A program made the translations under genes and the position numbers. Below are positions 1-6,617 of a DNA stretch of 64,000 bases, piece by piece (positions within the stretch are counted from its first letter, which is position 1; each line of letters begins with the position of its first letter). The stretch covers positions 2,294,001-2,358,000 of the forward strand of contig OZ255847.1 of NCBI GenBank assembly GCA_965277855.1, in the 5' to 3' direction. The notes beneath the pieces were generated by a model. It saw only the letters and a program-made list of their open reading frames with translations. It was not told where the DNA came from and did no database searches. This stretch comes from Bog-105 sp965277855. Lineage in GTDB: Bacteria; Acidobacteriota; Terriglobia; Bryobacterales; Bryobacteraceae.

Positions 1-725
1 CGGTGCTGAGCTCCGCCATGGATATCGCGAAGCGCAATGGGGAAATGTTCTGGTTATCGCGCATGCCGAACGCATTCGGTTGGATTCATCGTGAAATGCA
101 GAATTTTGAAGGAGCAGAGGCTTTTGATCGGGAAGGCGCTGCCATTGGGCATGAAGCGGGCTTCGGAGAAGCAGAGGTTAATTCCGTCATCAACCTGGCG
201 ATGGATCACCTGCACTCGAATGATCCGGCGACTGTTTGCTCCGAGATGAAAACCGCCGCGTCCCTGCTTTCACATGACGCGTGGTTTCGGTGGCGCTTCG
301 AAATCCGATTCCTTCATGCGCGAGCCGAGCAAACGTTGGCCAGACTAGACGCAATCGCGTTGCTCGAGAAAGCGACTCAATACGGCGCGCACAAATACAT
401 CATCATCGCGCGCACCTTGCTGTCGCGAATCGCGATGCTCTCCGCCGATTTCGATACGGCTGCTGAAGAGATAACAGCAGCATGTTCCATGCTTAAACGC
501 TATCCCGCCCTTCTGTGTGCCTGGCGGGCGCATGCGATGCTCGGCCGAATTGAAATGCAATGCGGCAACCCTGATGCCGGCATTACGGCATACAGACTGG
601 CCGTTTCAAACATCCGATATGTCGCCAATCACATTGATGACAAACGTTTGCGTAGTATATTCCTCAGCTCGGATGCGATCCGCGACGTACTCCGTGATGC
701 GGGCGAACGAATATGCACGGAATAG
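1..725 (+). CDS. C-terminal part of a TPR-repeat regulatory protein (N-terminus outside window)
   Basis: The frame is open at the left edge, so only the last 240 or so residues are present. The protein is all-helical and made of degenerate tetratricopeptide-like repeats with A/L-rich helix pairs. Its end, with an I-D-x-x-L-R-x-x-F-L-like stretch before the final helix, resembles the C-termini of large AAA-ATPase/TPR regulators (SARP, LuxR or adenylate-cyclase-associated types). The ATPase and effector domains would lie upstream and cannot be seen, so the function is open. A possible GTG lies at position 3, but I do not regard it as a real start. A second TPR-like stretch follows in the same frame after the stop. 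Confidence 0.6.
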   Translation, partial: VLSSAMDIAKRNGEMFWLSRMPNAFGWIHREMQNFEGAEAFDREGAAIGHEAGFGEAEVNSVINLAMDHLHSNDPATVCSEMKTAASLLSHDAWFRWRFEIRFLHARAEQTLARLDAIALLEKATQYGAHKYIIIARTLLSRIAMLSADFDTAAEEITAACSMLKRYPALLCAWRAHAMLGRIEMQCGNPDAGITAYRLAVSNIRYVANHIDDKRLRSIFLSSDAIRDVLRDAGERICTE

Positions 726-935
726 CAGCGCCTATGGATCGGCGTCTGCACCGATCCAGCAAGCTTTACGTACTCATCTCGAGAAGCCGTCGAGCTGTTA
801 CGTGACCTCCGGAATTTGCACCACGACTATCCTGAGCCCGAAGTGGCGCTGGCGGCTGCTCTTCGGGATTGCGGCCATAGCCTAGGGGGAGTGGGGCGGC
901 TGGAAGAGGCCAGGACGCGCTGCTACACGAGGTGA
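726..935 (+). pseudogene. Decayed TPR fragment
   Basis: Directly after the stop at 723-725, the same frame stays open to a TGA at 933-935. It encodes about 69 residues with a TPR-like consensus: REAVELLRDL, then a helix ending GRLEEAR. It has no start codon of its own and no ribosome binding site. The spacing of E-A-V-E-L-L and G-x-L-E-E-A matches the kinase-TPR family common in Acidobacteria. It may be the remains of a C-terminal TPR array from a different gene fused here by deletion, or an extension of the preceding gene cut off by a nonsense mutation. Confidence 0.4.
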
Positions 936-1265
936 AGGGGCTTTCCGCTGGCTGGCCATCCCGACACCGTCATGGGGTTAATACTGCTGGGGGCGTTCCT
1001 TGATCCGGCGTTCGGTCCGTTGTGGGACGCCGCGGATTTCCTCCCAGCGCGTTTGTTCATTCCAGCCACCTCCAACGCGGCTGGCCAAAAGCCTACGCCC
1101 CCCGCAGCGCAGCGCGTGTCCTTCGATATTCGGCAATCTCAACAAGCGAAACACCATAGAATGACTGTGAAAGTAGAAATGATGTGAAGACATCGCCCGA
1201 CAACAAAACTTCGCTCAATTCCGGACTTGCGTGTATTTCTGGTTTCGCGCGCGTGTGACGTGACG
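936..1265. other. Non-coding stretch, nothing recognised
   Basis: About 330 bases lie between the TPR remnant and the next gene. Short open frames exist on both strands but show no family motif, no ribosome binding site and no plausible composition. I see no convincing terminator hairpin or sigma70 promoter. Together with the preceding fragment it reads as decayed sequence. Confidence 0.4.
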
Positions 1266-1991
1266 ATGGCAGCCGCAGAAGCAACGGCGCAGTACTCGGC
1301 GATCTTGCTAGGCGCGACGGGGAACGTAGGCGGACGCATCGTGCAACTTTTGATCAAGAATCCCCTTTGCAAGAAGGTGGTGGTGGTGACGCGCCGCAAG
1401 ACGGATGGCTTCGCTGAACCCAAGGTCTCCGAGGTGGTTGTCAACATGGACCGACTTGAGGAGGAGGTTGCGCCACACGCCCAGGGAGTCGACGTCGCGC
1501 TCGCCGCGTTCGGCGTCGGCAAGGGCAGCGCGAAGATTCCAGAGGACCAGGTCCGCAAGATCGAAATCGCCTACCCACAGGCCTTTTGCCGTGCCGCCAA
1601 GGCTGGAGGCGCTCGTGTGTGCGGGGTCATGACTGCAGCGGGCGCGGACCCCGAGGCCGGGACAAAGTACGCGAAGATCATCGGTGAGAAAGAGAAGGCT
1701 GTCGAGTCCGTCGAGTTCGACTTCCTCGGGGTGTACCGTCCTGCCGTCATTCTCGGCAACTCCAACACGCCCGGCGTTCTTGGCTACGTCATGCCACTGC
1801 TGCACTGGGCTATGCCGTCCAAGTATCACTCGATCCACAAGAACGATCTCGCGCGCGCGATGGTGGCACAGTCACAGCAGGCATTCCTCGCGATCGCGCA
1901 GGGCAACACCCCTAGGAAGGCGACCGTGAAGATTTTGGAGTACAAGGAGATGAAGCCCTTCTTCGTCAACGGCGACCGCGACGAGCCTTGA
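1266..1991 (+). CDS. NAD(P)-binding Rossmann-fold reductase, HTATIP2/TIP30-like
   Basis: The 241-residue protein begins with a beta strand followed by GATGNVGGRIV (about residues 16-26), the dinucleotide-binding loop of atypical short-chain reductases. A later VYRP-A-V-I-L-G segment (about 158-168) corresponds to the YRP region of the NmrA/HTATIP2 group. There is no signal peptide, so it should be cytosolic. I chose the ATG at 1266 because the upstream in-frame TTG (1227) only adds an unconserved tail. The ribosome binding site is weak. The gene stands alone between decayed sequence and a convergent operon, and its GC-rich wobble positions differ somewhat from its neighbours. The substrate is unknown. 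Confidence 0.65.
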   Translation: MAAAEATAQYSAILLGATGNVGGRIVQLLIKNPLCKKVVVVTRRKTDGFAEPKVSEVVVNMDRLEEEVAPHAQGVDVALAAFGVGKGSAKIPEDQVRKIEIAYPQAFCRAAKAGGARVCGVMTAAGADPEAGTKYAKIIGEKEKAVESVEFDFLGVYRPAVILGNSNTPGVLGYVMPLLHWAMPSKYHSIHKNDLARAMVAQSQQAFLAIAQGNTPRKATVKILEYKEMKPFFVNGDRDEP

Positions 1992-2198
1992 GCGGCAGCA
2001 AGCTGGTTGTTTTGGATTGAAGCCCTTGGTTGTTCTCAGCAACCGCAGCAGTCGATTCGTCGGGTCGTGAATCAGCTGCGGTTGTCGTTCTCGCGATAGC
2101 CCCAGGGGGATTTCCATTGATGGATCACAGAAACGCGCTTGGTTCTCTCTGTTTCGACCTAATTGACTGTAAAAGATAGCGAAATAGAAGAGTGGCAG

Positions 2199-2597
2199 CT
2201 AGTTTTTCGGTGGGTCAGCGGGCTTAAGCGGCGGGTGAGCGCTGTATTGGGTTTGGGGTGGATTTAAGGTGATGTCGATGGTTTTTTCTTCGCCCTCTAT
2301 GTCAAGCTTTTTGCCGTAGGTTTGATAGACCTTGGTGATCACTTGCAGCTGCACGGTGCCTTCTGGTACGGGCGGGAAATGGGCGATGCCCTGCTGGTTG
2401 GTCTTGAGTTCCCAATGCATCTTCTTGTGAAAGCCGAGCTTCGCCACGTCACGCGGGCCAAGGAAATCGAGAATTACGGCCGCGTTATCCACCGGCTTAT
2501 CGAACTGGTTTTTAACGACGATTTTCAGGGTCGTTTTCGGACTGGCGCCAAAAGCCAGGGCTGCGATTAACAGCAGCGCTGCCGCTCGAACTTGCAT
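2199..2597 (-). CDS. Small secreted protein with carboxypeptidase-regulatory/Ig-like domain
   Basis: A protein of 132 residues. The first 17 or so form a signal peptide (MQVRAAALLLIAALAFG), and the rest is one beta-sandwich domain of the carboxypeptidase-regulatory/transthyretin-like type ('KTTLKIVVKNQFDKPVDNA' followed by a P-x-G-x-V-Q-L-Q-V strand). The ATG at 2597 lies only seven bases after the stop of the thioredoxin-like gene, and a longer in-frame reading would overlap that gene and lose the signal peptide. It is the last gene of the galU operon. It is probably periplasmic or surface-bound, but I cannot assign a specific job. Confidence 0.65.
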   Translation of the reverse strand: MQVRAAALLLIAALAFGASPKTTLKIVVKNQFDKPVDNAAVILDFLGPRDVAKLGFHKKMHWELKTNQQGIAHFPPVPEGTVQLQVITKVYQTYGKKLDIEGEEKTIDITLNPPQTQYSAHPPLKPADPPKN

Positions 2598-2604
2598 GGG
2601 AGCA

Positions 2605-3609
2605 TTATCGCCCAACGGGAGTCGCGGAACGCTTCGCACTGACGGGAAGGACGATTTGCTCGATGGCGGCGCGCAACTCGCCCTCTTCGATGACGCCGGG
2701 ATGATACAGCTGGACAATGCCGCGCCGGTCGATCAGCAGAATGGTGGGTGTAGTGCTGGCGCCAAAACGCTCGAAGTTACCGCTATCCAGGGGTACGGCG
2801 GCGTTAGGAATGCCCGCGTAGTATTTTTCAAAAACTTTTTCGATAAAGGCCTGCTCTTTGGCGGGTGGAGCGTTATCGTCATCGGCGGTGTAGCCGTAGA
2901 GGCGGGTAGGAGCGAGGACGACCAGACCTTTCGGCTCGAACTCGGCGGCCAGGCGGGAGATGATGGGAACCTCGGCTTTGCAGTCGGCACACCAGTGCGC
3001 CCAGAAAAAGAGCAGCAGCGGCTTGCCGTGCCAGGCGTTCGGGTTGGCGGGTTTGGCTCCAATGAAGACAGTCTCGCGCAGGAGAGGCATGGGGCGGCCT
3101 TGCAGGGTCAGGAGATTGATATTCTTTTGTAGCCTGTCGACGAGCGAAGTGCCTCGCCAGGTGATGAGTCCGTGGCGCAGCATCTGCAAAGCTTCGGTGC
3201 GCTGCCCCTGTTTGCTGAGTGCTTCGGCCCGGATCTCGTAAGCGGCTCCGAGCGCCAGCGGCAGATGGGGTTCGCTATCGAGTTTTCGGGTAGAGAGAGA
3301 AGTTTGCGCGGCGTGCTCGATTTCTTTGGCGTCATTCACGGCTTTCGCTGTATCCCCGGACGCCAGTTCGCCGCGTGCCAACCACGAGAATGCTTCGAGC
3401 GCTTCCGGGGTGTCGCCGTTTAAGCGCCGGTACTGTCCAACGAGAGCGGAGGCGCTGGCGAGATCGCCGTTCTGCAAGGCTTGGACAACGTAGGCAACAA
3501 TCCTGGGAGTCGGTGGCTGCCCGTAGCTTTTTACTTGTGCATTCGCGAAGGCCGCGAGCAGGCTCAGGCTCGCGATGGTCGATAACGCGAATGGATTTAG
3601 TCGATGCAC
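2605..3609 (-). CDS. TlpA/ResA-type thioredoxin with N-terminal TPR region
   Basis: 334 residues. A signal peptide spans residues 1-24 and ends ANA. Helical repeats (about 30-150) resemble tetratricopeptides, and a thioredoxin fold (about 165-320) carries WCADC with the redox cysteines C207 and C210, plus a conserved T-T-P-T-I cis-proline segment. TlpA/ResA proteins are periplasmic thiol-disulfide reductants, often used in cytochrome maturation or oxidative repair. The D before the second cysteine is less usual than the P or G of classic members. The GTG start overlaps the end of galU by 13 bases, so translation is coupled. The next gene begins seven bases after its stop. Confidence 0.85.
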   Translation of the reverse strand: MHRLNPFALSTIASLSLLAAFANAQVKSYGQPPTPRIVAYVVQALQNGDLASASALVGQYRRLNGDTPEALEAFSWLARGELASGDTAKAVNDAKEIEHAAQTSLSTRKLDSEPHLPLALGAAYEIRAEALSKQGQRTEALQMLRHGLITWRGTSLVDRLQKNINLLTLQGRPMPLLRETVFIGAKPANPNAWHGKPLLLFFWAHWCADCKAEVPIISRLAAEFEPKGLVVLAPTRLYGYTADDDNAPPAKEQAFIEKVFEKYYAGIPNAAVPLDSGNFERFGASTTPTILLIDRRGIVQLYHPGVIEEGELRAAIEQIVLPVSAKRSATPVGR

Positions 3610-4484
3610 AATCCCTTAAGATATTCGCGGAATGGCCCGCCTAAGTCATGGCGTTCCAAAGCGAATTCGACGGTTGCCTTGAGAAATCCCAGCTTGTCGC
3701 CGGCATCGAAGCGTTTGCCTTCGAATTTTAATCCATAGATGGGCCGGTTACGCAGCATGTATTTCAGAGCGTCGGTGAGCTGAATTTCACCACCGCTGCC
3801 GGGTTCGATGGCTTCGACGCAGTGAAAGATCTCCGGGGTGAGGACGTAGCGTCCGATAATCGCCAGGTTGGATGGCGCGTCTTCCGGCTTCGGCTTCTCG
3901 ACCATGTTGCGGATGCGATAGAGCCGGTTCTCGCGGCCGTTGTCTGAGATCAGTTCGGCGTCGACAACGCCGTAGGCAGAGATTTGTTCGCGGGGAACTT
4001 CCATTAAGGCGAGCACGGACGCGCCGTAAAACTCGTACACGTCCAATAGCTGGCGGATGCAGGGCGTTTCCGAAGCGATGATGTCGTCCGAGAGAACGGC
4101 CGCGAACGGTTCATGGCCGACCAGTTCCTTCGCGCGCAGGATGGCATGGCCGAGTCCCAGGGCTTCTTTTTGACGGACGTAGGAAACGTCGATCATGTCC
4201 GAAATGGAGCGGACCATAGATAACAGCTCGGTCTTGTTCTTGGATTCGAGGAGTTGTTCGAGTTCGAAGCTGACATCGAAATGATCTTCGATGGACGACT
4301 TGCCGCGCCCGGTCACGATGATGATGTTCTGGATGCCGGAATGCATGGCCTCTTCGACACCATATTGGATTAACGGTTTGTCGACGATCGGCAACATTTC
4401 CTTGGGGGAGGATTTAGTAGCAGGTAGGAAACGGGTGCCCAGTCCCGCAGCGGGGAAGACGGCTTTGCGCACTTTGGGGGTCAT
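3597..4484 (-). CDS. galU: UTP-glucose-1-phosphate uridylyltransferase
   Basis: 295 residues, the normal bacterial GalU length. It makes UDP-glucose from UTP and glucose-1-phosphate for exopolysaccharide, glycolipid and trehalose synthesis. The N-terminus carries the nucleotidyltransferase signature (A-A-G-L-G-T-R-F-L-P-A-T-K) and the K-E-M-L-P-I-V-D-K-P-L-I-Q-Y block. VEKPKPEDAPSNLAIIGRY and a GGEIQLTDAL segment follow, both typical of GalU. The ATG at 4484 is preferred over the TTG one codon upstream. It leads a three-gene operon with the TPR-thioredoxin and a small secreted protein. The first 110 or so bases of the gene are duplicated near 5.0-5.1 kb. Confidence 0.95.
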   Translation of the reverse strand: MTPKVRKAVFPAAGLGTRFLPATKSSPKEMLPIVDKPLIQYGVEEAMHSGIQNIIIVTGRGKSSIEDHFDVSFELEQLLESKNKTELLSMVRSISDMIDVSYVRQKEALGLGHAILRAKELVGHEPFAAVLSDDIIASETPCIRQLLDVYEFYGASVLALMEVPREQISAYGVVDAELISDNGRENRLYRIRNMVEKPKPEDAPSNLAIIGRYVLTPEIFHCVEAIEPGSGGEIQLTDALKYMLRNRPIYGLKFEGKRFDAGDKLGFLKATVEFALERHDLGGPFREYLKGLCID

Positions 4485-4491
4485 CAAAGGG
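4368..4491. repeat. Direct repeat copy A: 5' end of galU
   Basis: This 124-base stretch covers the start codon and the first 38 or so codons of galU. It recurs in the same orientation at 5016-5140 with roughly 90% identity and one inserted base in the second copy. Both copies end at the same CATCAAAGGG sequence just upstream of the start codon. The two copies flank the DUF29 gene. Confidence 0.9.
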
Positions 4492-4525
4492 TATTGTACC
4501 GGCGCTCCCTGTTGGATCTCCCGGT

Positions 4526-4948
4526 TTAGTCAGGCTTGTCGCCCCATATCTCCGTATCGGTAAAGGGATTCTGTTCGGGAAACATGCTGGGATCCAAGCC
4601 TGTTTGTTTGATGGCTCGGTAGCGTGCCTCCCGATACGCCTTGCTTAACAAATCGGCGAGAAGGGGCTGGAGGCTCGGGTTTTCATCGAATAAATCGAGG
4701 GCGCGCCGGCGTTGTTCGAGGATAGTTAGTTCCCAACCGCGGCTGGCCTTCATGGGCTGATAACGCTGTTTGAGTAAATGAATTATCAATTGCGTTAGCC
4801 GACTCACGATGCGCTGCCGTTCCTGTTTTCCCAAGCTATCCACCTCGTCAGCCAATGCAGCCCGGTCGATATCGGACCAGCGACCTTCGCAGATGGCGCG
4901 CGCCGTGTCTTCGGCCCATCCCGCGTAATCGGTTTGGTATGCCCGCAT
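4526..4948 (-). CDS. DUF29 family protein
   Basis: 140 residues matching the DUF29 family, which is widespread in cyanobacteria and scattered elsewhere. It has an N-terminal Y-x-x-D-Y-x-x-W-x-x-D-T segment, then D-x-x-x-L-A-D-E-V-D-S-L-G-K-x-E-R, then a helical L-x-x-H-L-L-K stretch followed by a Y-x-x-A-R-Y-R-A motif. The function of DUF29 is unknown, and its members often behave like mobile accessory genes. The ATG is preceded by a strong AGGAGGA ribosome binding site seven bases away. It sits 41 bases upstream of galU, between the two copies of the galU 5' end, so it looks inserted there. Confidence 0.85.
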   Translation of the reverse strand: MRAYQTDYAGWAEDTARAICEGRWSDIDRAALADEVDSLGKQERQRIVSRLTQLIIHLLKQRYQPMKASRGWELTILEQRRRALDLFDENPSLQPLLADLLSKAYREARYRAIKQTGLDPSMFPEQNPFTDTEIWGDKPD

Positions 4949-5015
4949 TTCATTCCTCCTGCTTCTCAGGGTTCATTCCAAGGTACCTGAACCAGAGCAA
5001 CTGCTTACCGTCTTC

Positions 5016-5140
5016 GATTAACGGTTTGTCAACGAATCGGCAACATTTCCTTCGGAGAGGATTTAGTGGCAGTTAGAAAACGGGTGCCCAGTCCCGCAGC
5101 GGGGAAGACGGCTTTGCGCACTTTGGGGGGCATCAAAGGG
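5016..5140 (-). pseudogene. Direct repeat copy B: truncated duplicate of galU 5' end
   Basis: The second copy of the galU start region has an ATG at 5133 and reads MPPKVRKAVFPAAGLGTRF, then diverges and stops at 5029 after about 34 residues. An extra base near 5035, relative to the intact gene, shifts the frame. It cannot make an active enzyme. It could be the original 5' end left behind when the DUF29 gene was inserted, or a recombination by-product. It lies immediately next to the mazEF promoter region on the other side. Confidence 0.85.
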
Positions 5141-5192
5141 CATTCTCTCATCAGGGCCGGCCCAGCCCCAACCGTAGCGAGTTGGACTACGG

Positions 5193-5208
5193 ATATACAT
5201 TTGTATAT
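5193..5208 (+). promoter_or_regulatory. Palindromic operator/-10 region of mazEF
   Basis: A perfect inverted repeat with 7-base arms and a 2-base centre (ATATACA-TT-TGTATAT) lies 22 bases upstream of the mazE start codon. TATAC/GTATA palindromes are typical binding sites of AbrB/MazE-type antitoxins. The site also supplies an AT-rich -10-like element, so binding would block transcription. Autoregulation is inferred from the family. Confidence 0.65.
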
Positions 5209-5230
5209 ACTGGTGAGCGGGAGCAACAGG

Positions 5231-5485
5231 ATGGGCGCATCGATTGAAACTGCAGTGGCAAAGTGGGGAAACAGCACCGGTGTTCGGATCCCAAGGAAAG
5301 TGGCTGAACAAGCGAATCTTCGCGAAGGCGATCAGGTAAGCGTCGAAGTCGAGGGACCGGGAGTGATTGTAGTGCGGGCGGTAAAGAAAGAAGTCACGCT
5401 CGACAGCCTGGTTTCGCAGATCACGCCCAAGAATCGCCACGGCGAGACAGACTGGGGTAGTCCGCAAGGGCACGAAGTCTGGTGA
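5231..5485 (+). CDS. mazE: MazE-type antitoxin (AbrB/SpoVT fold)
   Basis: 84 residues. The N-terminal swapped-hairpin DNA-binding domain is plain: AKWGNSTGVRIPRKVAEQA at about residues 10-28, followed by a G-D-Q-V strand. The C-terminal tail, from about residue 55, is charged and probably binds and neutralises the toxin. The ATG at 5231 follows a GGAGC ribosome binding site. An upstream reading would run through the galU repeat and the operator, so it is rejected. The stop overlaps the toxin start by four bases (GTGA). It should repress its own promoter at the palindrome 5193-5208. Confidence 0.92.
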   Translation: MGASIETAVAKWGNSTGVRIPRKVAEQANLREGDQVSVEVEGPGVIVVRAVKKEVTLDSLVSQITPKNRHGETDWGSPQGHEVW

Positions 5486-5826
5486 GGAAGGTCTGGATTC
5501 CTGATGCAGGCGAGCTTATTTTCATCGATTTTGACCCGCAAGCGGATCATGAGCAGGCGGGGAGACGTCCTGCTCTTGTTCTTTCCTCAGCGACTTACAA
5601 TTCGAGCGCCAATCTGGCGATTGTTTGTCCGATAACGAATCAGGTGAAAGGGTACCCTTTCGAAGTCGCAGTACCAGGCGGTCTGAAGATCACAGGTGTT
5701 ATTTTGGCGGATCACCTCAAGAGCGTTGACTGGAAGGTTCGGAAAGCCAAGTACGTTGAGACAGCACCTCGCGTGGTGGTTGAGGCAGTGCGTCAATACG
5801 CTCGTCTGATCTTCGGGATCAAGTAA
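5482..5826 (+). CDS. mazF: MazF/ChpB-type endoribonuclease toxin
   Basis: 114 residues. The PemK/MazF fold is shown by the N-terminal P-D-A-G-E-L-I-F-I-D-F-D-P strand pair, G-R-R-P-A-L-V-L-S (about 29-37), C-P-I-T-N-Q-V-K-G-Y-P-F-E-V and L-A-D-H-L-K-S-V-D-W. These MazF toxins cut mRNA at short sequence motifs and stop growth when the antitoxin is degraded. It starts with GTG inside the mazE stop codon, so the pair is translationally coupled. It looks intact. The locus may be an accessory insertion next to the rearranged galU region. Confidence 0.93.
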   Translation: MRKVWIPDAGELIFIDFDPQADHEQAGRRPALVLSSATYNSSANLAIVCPITNQVKGYPFEVAVPGGLKITGVILADHLKSVDWKVRKAKYVETAPRVVVEAVRQYARLIFGIK

Positions 5827-5944
5827 CTCGCGCCCGGTGTGAAGCGGTTCAAGAGCCGATTCTCGCCGCTCGCCGTTGGGCTTTTGAGAGTCGCATGGTT
5901 ATTGTGCTACTTCTAAAGTTTAGAGGAATCAAGGGAATTAAGAG

Positions 5945-6205
5945 ATGGCTTACGTAATCGCAGAACCCTGCATTGGAACAAAGGACGCCGCCTGTGTCGA
6001 CGCATGCCCGGTAGATTGCATCCACCCCAAGAAAGACAGCGAGAAGTTCGGCAGCGAAGATATGTTGTATATCGACCCGGTGGAGTGTATCGATTGCGGC
6101 GCCTGTGTGCCGGTTTGCCCGGTGTCGGCGATTTTTGCAGCCGATGATTTACCCGAGAAGTGGGCCGATTTTACGCAGAAGAACGCTGCTTATTTCGGGC
6201 GCTAA
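5945..6205 (+). CDS. fdxA: 7Fe ferredoxin (3Fe-4S / 4Fe-4S)
   Basis: 86 residues, soluble electron carrier. Cysteines are at 9, 17, 21, 25 and 48, 51, 54, 58, the spacing of Azotobacter-type 7-iron ferredoxins. By that model C9, C17 and C58 hold the 3Fe-4S cluster, C21, C48, C51 and C54 hold the 4Fe-4S cluster, and C25 is free. The second motif (C-I-D-C-G-A-C-V-P-V-C-P) is followed by a C-terminal helix with W-A-D-F. The ATG has an AAGGGA ribosome binding site at a suitable distance. It is a single-gene unit facing the queD end, and its partner enzyme is not in the window. Confidence 0.93.
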   Translation: MAYVIAEPCIGTKDAACVDACPVDCIHPKKDSEKFGSEDMLYIDPVECIDCGACVPVCPVSAIFAADDLPEKWADFTQKNAAYFGR

Positions 6206-6251
6206 TCAAGATTGCAGGCTGAAGCCTACCCTATGTTAAGTTGCCGGTAGT

Positions 6252-6617
6252 TTAACGGGGGCGATAGACGGCGTACGAGGTGTCGGTCTCCCAGACGCGG
6301 ACATAGGCAATCGATCCCGAATCGAGGGCGCGCTGCATTTCCTCACAGATGAACTTCGCGATGTTCTCGGCCGATGGATTGAGCACGTCGAAGGGGTTTA
6401 GCTCGTTCAAGTTCTGATGGTCCAGGTACTCGCTAGTCACGCGCAGTTGCTTCTTTAACTTCGCGAAGTCGAATAACATCCCGGCTTCGTCAAGCGCGGG
6501 CCCCTCCATTCCGACCTGCACGCGATAGTTATGCCCGTGCAAGTTTTCACACTTGCCGTAATAGTTGCGGAGAGCATGCGCCGCGGCGAAGGTATGTTCT
6601 ACGCAAATTTCAAACAT
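6252..6617 (-). CDS. queD: 6-carboxy-5,6,7,8-tetrahydropterin synthase
   Basis: 121 residues, the usual QueD length. It converts 7,8-dihydroneopterin triphosphate to 6-carboxytetrahydropterin in the queuosine and deazapurine pathway. Zinc ligands H14 (A-A-A-H-A), H27 and H29 (L-H-G-H-N-Y) are present, with catalytic C23 in G-K-C-E-N. Conserved F-D-F and L-D-H-Q-N-L blocks follow. Its ATG overlaps the stop of the upstream helicase gene by eight bases, so it is translated from the tail of the long sensory operon. No queC, queE or queF is nearby, so the rest of the pathway must be elsewhere. Confidence 0.93.
   Translation of the reverse strand: MFEICVEHTFAAAHALRNYYGKCENLHGHNYRVQVGMEGPALDEAGMLFDFAKLKKQLRVTSEYLDHQNLNELNPFDVLNPSAENIAKFICEEMQRALDSGSIAYVRVWETDTSYAVYRPR

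Noticed and set aside
5849..5885. Hairpin after mazF (CAAGAGCC / GGCTTTTG) as terminator
   Set aside because: The loop is about 20 bases and no T-run follows; I could not support a rho-independent terminator.
6210..6230. Small inverted repeat between fdxA and queD as bidirectional terminator
   Set aside because: The perfect stem is only four base pairs with no clear T-tract on either side.
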